Source: Maylandia zebra
Taxonomy: Eukaryota; Chordata; Actinopteri; Cichliformes; Cichlidae
Length of the DNA: 64,000 bases
Reading direction: 5' to 3'
Assembly (NCBI RefSeq): GCF_041146795.1
Contig: NC_135170.1
Location: 6,350,033 to 6,414,032, forward strand
The notes beneath the pieces are model-generated. The model was not told where the DNA came from. It saw only the letters and a list, made by a program, of their open reading frames with translations, and made no database searches. Shown piece after piece: positions 1 through 32,400 of the stretch (the first letter of the stretch is position 1; the number at the start of each line of letters is the position of its first letter). The translations under genes and the position numbers were made by a program.

Positions 1-1163
1 ACTAACATTGTCCCATATGATGACATATTGGGTCTGCTCTGGTCTCTGAACAGTGAGCATGTCATGCAAGGTGTCCAGGAATGCAATAAGGTGTGCAGTG
101 TTGTATGGGCCTATGGTTGCATGATGGTGAACAACACCATTTTGGCTTATAGCTGCACACATGGTTATGTTACCACCACATTGTCCTGGGACATTGATGA
201 TGGCACGGTGTCCAATAATGTTCCTGGTTTTACTGAGGTTAAAACCGGCCTCATCTACAAAAAGTAGCTCATGTCCCATTGCATCTGCTTCTAGTTCCAT
301 CACTCTCTGGACAAGACAAAACAAATGCAACACATCAGGCCCATGCACAGCACTACAGTATGCACTTCCAAATTCAGAACCAATGACACTAGCTTACCTG
401 CACGTAGTCATATCGCAGTTGCTTTACACGTTCTGTGTTTCTCTCGAAAGGAACTCTGTAAATTTGCTTCATTCTTATTCTGTGGCGCGCAAGTACACGA
501 CTTAGTGCAGAAATGCTTGCACTGTGTATATTTTGAAAGATGGTGTCATTATCAATTATGCGCTGCTGTATTTCGCGCAGTCTTATTGCATTATTGGCAA
601 TCACCATGTTCATTATATGGGTCTCTTGCTCTGGAGTGAACATTCTGCCTCTGCCCCCAACATCTGGATGTCTAGCAATTCTGTAAAGTAACAATTTCAG
701 TATTTTTGCATGTATGGTACTGTTGTGTTTCTCATTAGAGTATGGCAGTGCTACAAAGTACTTACCGATTCTCATTTCGAAATGTCCTAATGATGCTTGC
801 CACAGTGTAGCGGCTCAGTTTAGGCTGAACCCGTTGGCCAGCTTCCCTCAGGGTCATTCCATGGTTGATGACATGGTCCACTATTGTAGCTCTGATCTCA
901 TCAGTTATTCTGTTTCTTACTCTTCTTACCCTTCCTCTTTCCCCTCCTCGTCCTCTTCTTGCTCCTTCTTGTCCTCTTCCTCTAACTTCCTCTAACCCTC
1001 TTGCTTCTTCACCTCCACGTCCTCTTCCTCCAACTTCACCTCCACGTCCTCTCCCTCGGCCTCCTCTGATTCTCACTCTTCTCACTCTTACTAATTTTGC
1101 TAGGAGTGTGTTGGAAATTTGGTAATTGAGTGTAAGCAGTGAGTTGTGTTTAAAGTTGTGCAA
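1..1163 (-). CDS. IS630/Tc1-like transposase, three exons, 3' end outside window
   Basis: A DDE-superfamily transposase of the IS630/Tc1/mariner type, expected to cut and paste its own element. Three exons can be traced by consensus splice sites and matching phase: 766-1163, 398-680 and 306 to the window edge. Introns are 681-765 (GTAAGTA donor, TTTACAG acceptor) and 307-397 (GTAAG donor, TTGTCCAG acceptor). Exon 1 encodes an Arg-Gly-rich stretch followed by a helix-turn-helix-like segment. Exon 3 carries FVDEAGF (first catalytic Asp) and, at the window edge, WDN (second Asp). The third acidic residue lies outside. No stop interrupts the spliced frame in view. The start at 1163 is simply the first ATG of the open frame. 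Two short introns are unusual for a Tc1-type transposase. Terminal repeats were not identified. Confidence 0.7.
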
Positions 1164-1581
1164 AAAGAGTGTTGTGCAGTGAATTGTGCCTACAGTTTTG
1201 CAAAGTGTGTGTTACAAAATTGCAAACTGAGTGCAAAGCAGTGTTTGTGCTTTTAGTTTTGCAAACTCAGTGAGTGGTTTTGCTATAAGTATTAATAGTT
1301 TTAGGAATTGTGCTATAAGAATCACAGTTAGGGTTAAAGCTAGCTTATGTGGTTGCAAATCTACTGGGATTTAAAAATAGTTATGCAAAACAGAGCGTGC
1401 CAACTCTGACCGGCTTTAAAGGGTTAATGTTGTATTCAGTATCACTTGAAATGAGTGACTGAGCCCACAAACTAATCAGGAAACTATTGAAACAATGTTA
1501 TTAATATATACAAAGCAGAAGCCTTCTCAGCTAAACCCTACATGGCAAAGTCTCAAGTTTAAACAGATTATATCTTTGCAG
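1164..1581. other. No gene seen; probable transposon flank
   Basis: AT-rich DNA with short irregular repeats built on motifs such as gttttgcaaa and agtgtg between about 1,130 and 1,300. It is likely the terminal or subterminal part of the adjoining transposon, but no clear end or target duplication was found. Confidence 0.3.
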
Positions 1582-2675
1582 AATTCAGCGGGCTTCCAGA
1601 TGCGCCTCTTGGATATTGCTGGAGGCTTTCCTGGGACAGAAGACTTCATTAAAGTGAAATTTGAGGAGGTATTATTAATAAAAACACTGTACAATACAGA
1701 GGGAACGTGCTTAGGACATTCAAACATAACATTGGTTGGCAGAATTTTAACTTACATGAGTTGTTCCTTTTAATTGTGATAATATCTGGAATAAATAAGC
1801 ATATGCACATTTAGTTATGTGTTAGAGCCCTGACTGCCCTGGTGAAGAAACAGACATCATTCTGTTCAGATGCTGGTCACGTTATCGCTTTCCTTCATCT
1901 TTTCTCTTGTTTGCGAAGGGGACCTTGTTGGTTTGGCCTAAAATTAATCATTTTAATGTAAAACTACGTGTTACTGTCTTAAGAAGAGAGGTGAGTTTCC
2001 AAGGAAAAGTAATTCATCAGCAGCATAAAGATGACATATTTTGTATATGCATTTGGGGTTTTTTTTGTTGTCTAGAATATCACACAAACTCTATCCTTAG
2101 TATTTTTCATTCTGAATGTTTATCTACCACAATTTAGAATCACCATTCTCTTGTACTTCATAGAAGCACAGGTAGAGACCTCAAAGGCAGAGGTACTGAT
2201 CGCTACAGAACATCTTAAAGTGTCAAGAAAATGTCAGAAGTATTAATAGCTCAGCAATATCCATTAACCTAATGTGTTTTGCATTCTTAGTTTTAAGAAG
2301 TCATTAATAAAGCACTGGATGAATTATTCCCACCTGCCAATGGGTTGGAGATCATTGCAGAACCAGGCCGATTCTATTTCGACTCAGCCTTTACACTGGC
2401 AGTAAATGTCATTTCCAAAAGAGTTGAAGACACAGATGAACGCAGTGGTAAATATACAGATATGCAGTTTAAAGCAAGTTAAATACTCCATAATGATGTG
2501 CCTTTGTATTTGAAATTAAGTTCAATTTAAATACAAAGGTAAATGCTTATCAGATCGGAAGGACTACAGCTCTGAGAAGATGATGATGTACTACATTAGT
2601 GATGGAGTATACGGATCATTGAGCTGCCTCATCAATGATCCTTTCCACGCCAAGGTTGAACCATGGCCTCTTAGG
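1582..2675 (+). pseudogene. Ornithine decarboxylase/antizyme-inhibitor-like, three internal exons
   Basis: Three exon-like blocks match consecutive internal exons of the ornithine decarboxylase family (PLP fold type III). Exon a, 1582-1668 (after TTTGCAG, before GTATT), encodes the strand with LLDIAGGFPG; the usual glycine triplet that holds PLP phosphate is here Ala-Gly-Gly. Exon b, 2291-2447, encodes AEPGR and SAFTLAVN. Exon c, 2554-2675 (after TTATCAG), encodes YYISDGVYGS. Exons b and c join in phase. Joining a to b at the visible acceptor brings an in-frame TAA at 2294-2296. The upstream exons with the PLP lysine and the downstream exons with the catalytic cysteine were not found in the window. 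It is therefore read as a gene fragment or pseudogene. A functional paralogue with an unusual acceptor cannot be excluded. Confidence 0.6.
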
Positions 2676-3685
2676 GTAAATAATATAAAATCACCATACT
2701 TTTGAGTGTGTGTTTATATCCAGTTTCTTGTGGTCAAGTTGGTAAGATTGTGGTTATAGCATACCATGTACATTGAAGTCATGGTTACAGTTAGGCAATT
2801 AATATATGTTTATGTTACTGACATTTAAGATGTGCTGTTGATCAATACTGATGAACAGCACAACTTACTAATAGAACTCAGAATGAGACCTCCATAAGCT
2901 TCCTTTTTAATCTTAAGTCACAAAGGCCTTAAAAACTGGTTGGTGGTTGCCTGGCAACCACGATCACTAGGAAAGATTGAGTGTACCTCAACAGGTTTCA
3001 AATAGCTACTGGAGTTTGCTGGGAAATTGATTACTTAAGCTCTAGTCATGCCTAGGCCAAGAGATGCTTAGTGTCCCACTTTTAGCCACCAACTGCAATG
3101 GAAAAAGTTGTATTCCCTGATGGTTGGGAAGTGGTTGTGGGAGGTTGCTGTCCCAGGGACAGGTCAGTAGCAGTTGCCATAGCGGCCCTTCGTTTATACA
3201 GAAGACACAAATTTTTCTGCAAACCATACAGTTGATGTTAAACTGTGAACAATGTGATGCAAACTAAAAATGGAAGACTGTTTGCATTCAAAGTAAGTGT
3301 TGCACTGTATCACTGTAACCAACAAGTTGTGAAAGGCAAACTGTTTGTATTTACATCTTTACAACATTTCACTACCACTCACTGTTGAGTGTGTGTTTGC
3401 AGACAAGTTTGCATCATCATTGTAATCCTCGACTGACTGCAGCATCCAACACAATCACAGGGAATTTTTTGGTGCATCATCAGCTCTGCAAATGAATTGA
3501 CTTGGTTATACTGAACAACAACTTGTGAATCAGTCAGATATCACGCACCAATACTGGAAACATAAGCAGAACTCTAACAGACTGATAACAGACTTACTTT
3601 TAAATTATGATATGTGGATATGAGAATGAACACAGAGTTGCAGCATTTTGACCCTTTTACACACAAACACACATGTCTAACTCAC
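2676..3685. other. No gene seen
   Basis: No coding exon was recognised. A small palindrome (TGGTTGCCTGGCAACCA, 2944-2960) is present. From about 3,650 upward the sequence resembles the flank of the receptor gene's first exon at 30.8 kb. Confidence 0.3.
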
Positions 3686-3716
3686 CTAAAAGCAGCTTCT
3701 CTACATCACTGCACAT
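3686..3716 (-). pseudogene. Orphan signal-peptide exon, paralogue of SRCR-Ig exon 1
   Basis: A 31-nt open block starts with ATG at 3716, encodes MCSDVEKLLL and ends at a GTGAGT donor. Exon 1 of the SRCR-Ig gene (30842-30872) is also 31 nt, encodes MCGHVERLVL and ends at the same GTGAGT. Flanking sequence matches as well (ctcaccta before, gcacatcctgg after, and further blocks to about 3,930). No SRCR or Ig exon follows in the expected direction down to position 1, so this looks like the remains of another gene copy. Confidence 0.55.
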
Positions 3717-4083
3717 CCTGGTGAAAATGCCCAGAAGAGTCAGACACAGACACTGTAAGACAGCAACAGGTGTACTGCTTTTCTGTTAATGACAAAATCT
3801 TTCACATAAACCCATTTTTGATACATTTACAGTAAGTACTGCCGGAAGTGGGTTATCATCACACAAGTTAACATTTACTTCTGACAGTTTTTCTGAAGCT
3901 ATATGCGCAGTGATGCACATATAAGAAAAAAGGAAGTGACTATCTGAATGTGTTTGTAGATTATAACAATTACAGCATATTAACGGGTTTGTATCTCATA
4001 CTGAGATGCAGAGTTTTACTAACTCGTTCTCTAAGGACGTTATGTAGGCTGTATCATCAGCTGATGCTGTACCATCATGTAAA

Positions 4084-5180
4084 TCAAGCTAATAGAAAAA
4101 AGACACTTTAAGATAAGATAAGATAAGATAACCTTTATTAGTCCCACACGTGGGAAATTTGTTTTGTCACAGCAGGAAGTGGACAGTGCAAAAGTTATGA
4201 CGCAAAAATTAGAATACAATAAGAATAAATACAGTACACAGCTGTACAGAATAGAATAAAATAATATACTATATACAGTAGAATAAAATAGAATAAAAAT
4301 ATACAATAAGATAAAAATAGAATACGAATGCTATATACAACTGAGTAAAAATACAACGATGCCAGAAAAGATTATTGCACTTAGCGTTATTGCACATGTG
4401 TGGATGTGTGTGTTTGTTCAGTTAAAGTCTTTGTTGTGGAGTCTGACAGCAGTGGGGAGGAAAGACCTGTGAAATCTCTCCGTCCCACACCGTGGGTGCT
4501 GCAGCCACTGAAGGAGCTGCTCAGTGCTGTCACAGTCTGCTGCATGGGGTGGGAGATGTTGTCCATCAGGGATGACAGCTTAGCCGCCGTTCTCCTGTCA
4601 CTCACCACCTCCACTGGGTCCAGAGGGCATCCTAGAACAGAGCTGGCCCTTCGGATCACCCTGTTCAGTCTCTTCCTGTCCCCAGCAGAGATGCTGCCGC
4701 CCCAGCAGACCACACCATAAAAGATAGCAGAAGCCACCACAGAGTCATAGAAGGTCTTCAGGAGTGGGCCCTCCACTCCAAACGACCTGAGTCTCCGCAG
4801 CAGGTACAGCCTGCTCTGCCCTTTCCTGTAGAGGGCGTCTGAGTTATGAGTCCAGTCCAGTCTGTTGTTCAGATGAACACCAAGGTACCTGTAGCTGTCC
4901 ACAGCCTCAATGTCCATACCCTGGATGTTCAGTGGTTGCAGTGGAGAATGCTTGTGCCTGCGGAAGTCTACCACCAGCTCCTTGGTTTTACTGGCGTTGA
5001 TCTGGAGGTAGTTCAGCTGGCACCAGTCCACAAAGTCTTGAGTCAGACCTCTGTACTCCTTGTCGTCCCCATCAGTGATGAGGCCGACTATTGCAGAGTC
5101 ATCAGAGAACTTCTGCAGGAAGCACTGGGTGGAATTGTGGGAGAAGTCTGCAGTGTAGATGGTGAAGAGGAACCTGAAAC
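4084..5180 (-). mobile_element. 5'-truncated non-LTR retrotransposon (reverse transcriptase C-terminus)
   Basis: The minus strand encodes the end of a LINE reverse transcriptase: an FSDD box (the catalytic YADD position) near 5,105, a SKTKE motif near 4,990, and the thumb-like region with YRYLGV, open to about 4,387. The 3' end is an AATAAAGG stretch followed by a (TTATC)n tail at about 4111-4130. The element belongs to the Rex/L2/CR1-like fish LINEs; the exact clade is uncertain. The 5' end is truncated at about 5,180, as is usual for LINE copies. A second copy of the same 3' end lies at about 7.7-8.2 kb. Confidence 0.75.
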
Positions 5181-5489
5181 ATGGGAGATTTTTTCTTAGT
5201 GTGAAACTGTGGAAATGTGGGATTAGTTTCTGTATTTAGTTGTGTGCTGCAAACACCCACATGGAAAAGATATATATAAATCTTATAAAGTTTGTATCTG
5301 TCTTGTGTGAAACTTGTATGAAAAGCATACAAGAGTGAAAACAGATATAAGATCCCTTGAGAAATTATATAAATGAAACTTGTATGTTTTGGATACTTAC
5401 TAAAACAATATATGAAAGTAATGAGAAGTGGCCACTTTCATGAGTAAATCATATAACTTTTTACTATTTCTTTTCCATATGGGCAGGAA

Positions 5490-6115
5490 CTGACAATAGC
5501 TATGGTTCTGATTTGTCACAATCGGCACAACACAGAAGAGCCACCTCCACAGGACAAGACTCAGCAGTCCATCTGCATCTTAAGGATAAAGGTCACTCTT
5601 TCGAGGATGCCAATGTTCACATTTTGGACAGAGAGGACAGATGGTTTGAAAGAGGAGTGAAAGAAGCCATCTATGTCCACTGTGAGCGACCATCTTTGAA
5701 CAGAGGCGGGGGTTTACGACACCAACTCTCTGCCATCTATAATCCAGTTCTGAGATCCCTTCCCAGACGCCTTAACGCCCACTCACATCCTGGGCCATCT
5801 GACCTCAGGAATTCGCATGATAAGGTGGGGCCAGGTTTCACAATGAACACACCCGAAACTCTGGCTGATTGTGATCCACACCCATTTTCACAACTTGGCT
5901 CATGTGATTAGGTAGAGGATCATTTTGTCCCTCTTTGCGGGGAAAACTCCCACTGGATTTAAATCTGGGACTCTCCACCATTTGACCTTAGAACTGAAGA
6001 AGCTTCTCGGATGAGAGGTGAAACGTCTTCAAGCAACTTAAAGAAGTCCAGACGCTTTTCTTTACAAGCTCCTTTGACTACGATGACCTGGATGACTGAG
6101 AACCTTCACAGACAG
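5490..6115 (+). mobile_element. Penelope-like element remnant (GIY-YIG end and 3' region)
   Basis: An open stretch (5513-5911) encodes the C-terminal part of a GIY-YIG endonuclease as found in Penelope-like retroelements: the segment with VKEAIYV and RPSLNRG carries the conserved Glu and Asn of the nuclease. The reverse transcriptase and the GIY-YIG start are missing, so the copy is 5'-truncated. Downstream, at 6008-6026, lies ggatgagaggtgaaacgtc, which resembles the conserved core of the hammerhead ribozymes known from Penelope-like elements. Similar motifs occur at 20259-20276, 22363-22380 and 34870-34887. The coding similarity is seen; the ribozyme is inference. Confidence 0.7.
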
Positions 6116-7310
6116 CCTTGCCACAATGTGAAAAGAGCTTGAAACTGAGCTTAAAACAGAATATTAGTATCTACTAGTAACAGCCTTAGATGAGTTTTCA
6201 TGTGGTCTTGCTGTCCTGATGGATTACTTTTTCTATCCTTTGATTTGCATTCACCTATGTCTGTTTGCTGATGTTGACATATCTATATTAAAAATGTAGG
6301 TATTTTTTCATGCATCCCGTTGTGGAGAATCTAACAATAACCTGCAACACACCCAGTGAGCTTGAGTTGAAGTGGGTTTAATAAACACATTGCAATGTGG
6401 AGAGCTGACTGTAGCTGACTCAGCCAGTGTTGTTCTTTATACATCAATATTACCAAAGTTTACCATAAGGCAGCACTTACACTACACTGTGCAGTCTAGC
6501 TAATTTCTCTCATTACTTATCCTATCTGCCAGCTCCATGCTATGAACAGAGTGTAAATCACCCCATGAAACGGCTGTGCCATGTTCAATGCAGGGATGTG
6601 CAGTTCTGGTTCTCAAGGCTCCTGTCCTCCCAGTTTCAGATGTTTCCATACTTCAACACAGCTGATTTAAAGAATCATTCACAGACTTTTTTGTGCGTGC
6701 ATTAGCAGTTGCATGCACACAGTACACCCGAGCAGCTTATAGTTCCACATAACATTCACTACAAATTGGACAATAATAACAACAATCCTACAGAGATCTG
6801 GCACCTGCACAAGAGAGAAGGTTTCATCATCCCCTTACTGAGATTAGGAGGAGGTCACAAGTAAAGCTAGAAGCTAAGCAGGCCATCGCAAGTTTTATCT
6901 TCACCAAAACCTGGTTATCAACATGAATGAGCTACAAATGTGAACGACTCGCAACATTACGAAAAACAGTAGCATAAGAGTCCAAAACAAAAAACTAGCA
7001 GTTCAGGGGGCTGCTGTGTGGCCAGCAGTCTAGATGGAGGAGTTCAGACGAAGACTCTGACAGGACTGGAGGCTGACACCAGTGGAAATGGGGACCCTTG
7101 AACAGAACAGGACCAGGCGGTGCAGAAACCTGGTGCTGGTGGAACAGGACTAGGAGGTGCAGAGATCTGTGGCGGAGAAGGAGCAGGACCAGGCTGTGCA
7201 GGGCTCACACAGAATACATATATAAACAGAGGGATAACAACTATAAACCAAAACTAGGAACAAAATCCTGACCTCAGAATTTCAAACAAACTAGAATCAA
7301 AAGTCCAAAC
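6116..7310. other. No gene seen; possible decayed retroelement sequence
   Basis: No coding exon recognised. The stretch 7,020-7,200 is rich in short imperfect GGACCAGG-type and GGTGCAGA-type repeats, and 6,370-6,400 carries an AATAAA. It could be old LTR-element sequence, but no paired ends were found. Confidence 0.25.
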
Positions 7311-7533
7311 TAGGGCTGTAAACATTAATGCGATTAACACAATTAAAATTCTTAGTACATTTAACCCATCTGGAGCGCAGAATGAACAAACTGCCCGATA
7401 TGCTTTGACAGAGACATTTCAGTGATTTTGAGTCATTCTGCACTCCAGATGAGTTAACTGTGTTTAAAATTTAAATCATGTAAATCGTGATGACGGATTA
7501 ATCCACGTCAATGAGTTAACATTGACAGCCCTA
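7311..7533. mobile_element. hAT-type MITE with 8-bp target duplication
   Basis: A 223-bp non-coding element begins TAGGGCTGTAAACATTAA and ends TTAACATTGACAGCCCTA, an inverted repeat with one mismatch. It is flanked on both sides by GTCCAAAC (7303-7310 and 7534-7541). Eight-bp target duplications and TAGGGC-type ends are typical of hAT elements. It encodes no protein and must have moved by a transposase supplied elsewhere. Confidence 0.9.
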
Positions 7534-7689
7534 GTCCAAACACAAATGCTGGGTTAAACACCCAGGACCGTGACACTGTGCCAGAATAATAACATTGTGG
7601 ATGTGGCTGTTGAGCTAGCTCCTCAGAGAGGATAGGACTGTTCACAAGAAAAGAGGAGGGGGACTCTGTATTTAAACAACAGCTATTGC

Positions 7690-8190
7690 ACACTAGATAA
7701 GATAAGATGACCTTTATTAGTCCCACAGGTGGGAAATTTGTTTTGTTACAGCAAAAGTGCAAAGTTATGTAGAAGAAATTAGAAAACACTGGAATGCAAT
7801 AAAATAAAATAAAATAAAAATAAAATACTATATACAATAGAATAAAATAGAAATACAAATGCTATATACAACTGAGTAAGAAAATACAAAAGTACAACTT
7901 CGTCAGAAGAAGAGTTGTACAAGAATTGCACATATAGCAGTCTTATTGCACGTGTGAGGGTTTGATCAGCTGCAAAGTCTTTATTGTGGAGTCTGACAGC
8001 AGTGGGGAGAAAAGACCTGTGAAATCTCTCCGTCCCGCACCGTGGGTGCCGCAGTCTCCCACTGAAGGAGCTGCTCAGTGCTGTCACAGTCTGCTGCATG
8101 AGGCAGGAGATGTTGTCCAACAGGGATGACAGCTTAGCCGCCATTCTCCTGTCACTCACCACCTCCACTGGGTCCAGAGGGCATCCTAGA
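7690..8190 (-). mobile_element. 5'-truncated LINE copy, same family as 4.1-5.2 kb
   Basis: About 500 bp aligns with the 3' end of the LINE at 4.1-5.2 kb, from the EVVSDRR-coding region to the 3' end with AATAAAGG and a short TATC-type tail at about 7,696. The coding frame runs 8168 to 7779 and then enters AT-rich 3' sequence. It is a dead fragment. Confidence 0.75.
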
Positions 8191-9348
8191 TGACCAGATA
8201 TACATATTAATGTCTGCTAACTTCTCCTTTCTTAAAAATGAAAACATGACACGTCCCCACACACAGACACATACAAACATATGCACGCACACACGACCTG
8301 TTGTGTGTTACTTGAATGTGTAATTATGTGTAATTAAAATGATTAGTAAGGTTAGAATCTTCGGGTTGCTTTCTAGCCGGTTTGGGTAAAGTGACCCTTT
8401 AAATGCAGTTTACACTTATTTAGAGCAAAAAAAGTCCAACGTGAAAATAATACCCCCCACCCCGTCTTTAAAAAAGCTATCAGCCAAAAAGAAATCTAAA
8501 CACAATTGTTTCATTAGTTTATTAATAATTTCCTAAATAGTTGAAATTCTTTATGTGTGTAATGAGATTTAAGCATTTCGATATTTTGGCAGCAGCCTTT
8601 ATTTGAATTTGGAGTAAAGCTGAACAACATCCATGTGCACAGTAATGACACAATGATTAAAACCACAAATGATGAGGTTACATTTAAATTTAGCAACAAC
8701 GATGATGATGATGATGAAAATGATTATTATTTGCTATAATAAGTGCATCAACTTACACATCACTTGTTATTAGAATACAGTATAAAATAGATCATAGCTA
8801 CGTGGAGCTCAGCACTCTTCAACCTGAGGATAGCTACCGAGTGTAAGTAATGTAACTGTGTGTGACCACTCACCTCACTTAGTTATATAAAAGTAAAGTG
8901 TGATTTGCTGGAACTATCCTCTGTGTTTTGACTGGAATAACTGAATAATTAATAAATTTAGCGTTACTGTGTTACATACCAAAATGTACACAGCTCTTTG
9001 ATTATTTGTAAGTTTATTTTTATAGTTGTTCACTTTTTGCCTAAAATTCAGAATTTGTATTTTTGATAATTCTATCAATATTTGGTACACATGTCTCATT
9101 AGCATTTTCCTTTAGAAAGAATAATCAAATATCATTACATTTAAACAATGAGTCCTATGATAGAACAGTGGCCTATGACCTTGACCTGCGATAATGATTA
9201 ATAATGCAAATACTGAGACTTTAAGTCTCAGTATTTGCTGAGTGTTTCATAATTATTTATAAACTAAGAAATCTTTTTCTAAGCAACACAGAGAGCACAT
9301 TTGGGCTGATAATGACTGAATTATTAAAAGTATTATCGTGCTGTGGTA
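8191..9348. other. No gene seen; 3' flank of the receptor gene
   Basis: AT-rich intergenic DNA without a recognisable exon. It holds a (GAT)n run at 8700-8717 and a perfect hairpin, gcaaatactgagact and its complement around a 3-nt centre, at 9206-9238. Confidence 0.4.
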
Positions 9349-9354
9349 TTTATT
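9349..9354 (-). promoter_or_regulatory. Candidate polyadenylation signal of the SRCR-Ig gene
   Basis: AATAAA on the minus strand, about 75 bp after the stop codon at 9430-9432. It is the first perfect signal downstream of the coding end. Confidence 0.45.
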
Positions 9355-9429
9355 CTGTTTTTGAACAGGTCAGGTTTCACTTCTACTCCAACTGAAAATA
9401 AAAAGTTGGCTGCCCTTTCATTTTCTTTT

Positions 9430-30872
<21,443 letters not shown>

Positions 30873-31345
30873 CCTGGTCAATGAAGGTTTTCCAGCTCAG
30901 CAGTTAGACAGAAACTGTAAGATAGCACAGCAGTGAGGTTTGCTGCTTCTCCACCAGTAACAGCATCAGAGTGTTAATGTTTTAAAACTCAACATTTATC
31001 TGAAGCTTCATGTGCAGTGATGGAGAAGTAGTACAGCTGCCATGATGTACAAATATTATACCAATATTAGAGTGAGACAGAGGGTCATATTGACTCACTC
31101 AAAGCATAATGTTATCTCTTATGAATGATCAGTCCAAAATAAACTTAAATTAGCTTAATGTAAAACAGATACTTACCTGAATGGCCTATTTCATGAGGGT
31201 TTACAAATTCTTGCTAGCTTCAGAAGATGCTCAGTTTGAATGCTGGAGCCGCAGTGGCCTGGGGAGATTTGGTGAATTTAACAGATTACTCTCCATGTGA
31301 TACAGTCGAATCATGTTGCCACATATGTTGAAGAGTTAAACACTT
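30873..31345 (-). promoter_or_regulatory. 5' flank of the SRCR-Ig gene
   Basis: The probable 5' UTR and promoter. No clear TATA box was picked. Blocks of it recur at 41,200-41,800 and 43,252-43,330, upstream of the decayed second copy, so the flank was duplicated together with the gene. Confidence 0.35.
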
Positions 31346-32400
31346 CAGCTGATATAAACATTTTCTTCTTTGATCTCAAAAATCAACACAGTCTCTCTGT
31401 GGTTTTTGGGACATGATTACTTCTGTTCTCTTCCTGAAAGGTTATGTCTAAGCAATAATCATATTACTTTTATGTTCTGATTTTATCTGTTTTGATTTTA
31501 TATACTGTTGTTTGTTTGTTTGTTAATTAGTTAGTTAGTTTATTTGCTTGTTTTATTCAATTTTAAATCATGCTTTTTATTTGTTCTTGTTTCTAATGTC
31601 TCTGTAAAGCACTTTGAATCACCTTGTTGTTGAATTGTGCTATACAAATAAACTTGCCTTGCCTTGCCTTGCCTTACTTGGATAGCTTTGTGTGTGTAAT
31701 GGTAGTGCAGGCTTTACCTCTGTTATTCTACATGTTGGTCTTAGTTCTGGCCAGCTGGGACATTTCCCCCCCTCAAAAGCAACATTATGTAACATGTAAT
31801 CCATTATTGTGTAAACAGACCTCACAATGATTGTAGCTAAACTTATAACTTCAGTTTCTGAGGTCAGCATCATCACCCGTACCCTAATGATATTAAGAAT
31901 ATTACTGTGTTAAATTGGGCATCAGTAGAAGGGTCATCAGCTTTTGTTTTGAGAACGTTGTATTCTCAAGAATGAAAGAACTGCTGAATTTTGAGGAGGT
32001 AAATTTGCAAAATAAGCTGTTTGTAGAGATCGACTTCTTCTTTCTTTGAAATAGAAAGTTTTTCATGTATACTGCCCCAGTCTGAACCCTGACCTGAGTT
32101 CAGGGCTCACAGGATATCCTAGGATTTATTGCTGAGTACAGTTGGCTTTAACACTGTATCAGTGCTTTTATTAATGTAACGCAGTCATGTTTGCACACTT
32201 TGCAAGTCTCACTGACCAATCAAAGCAGTTTAGACAAAAAGTCCTATTTTAGCCAAAGGTTCCTGTCAAACTTTATAGGATAGGATACTGGAGGAAACCA
32301 ACACAGGGACTTGGAGAACATTCTCCCTGTTTCTCTTGAATGTGCTGTAATCACACAACTAATCACAAAAAATAACTTGGACTCATTGGTGTTTAATAAT
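31346..32400. other. Duplicated upstream flank with LINE tail
   Basis: Contains a retroelement 3' end (cactttgaatcaccttgttg, then aataaa) with a (CTTGC)n tail at 31653-31675. The rest, notably 31,685-31,780 and 31,860-31,945, is paralogous to 43,387-43,495 and 44,530-44,610. No gene seen. Confidence 0.5.

Noticed and set aside
762..1125. Ser/Pro-rich plus-strand frames
   Set aside because: They are the complement of the Arg-Gly-rich transposase exon.
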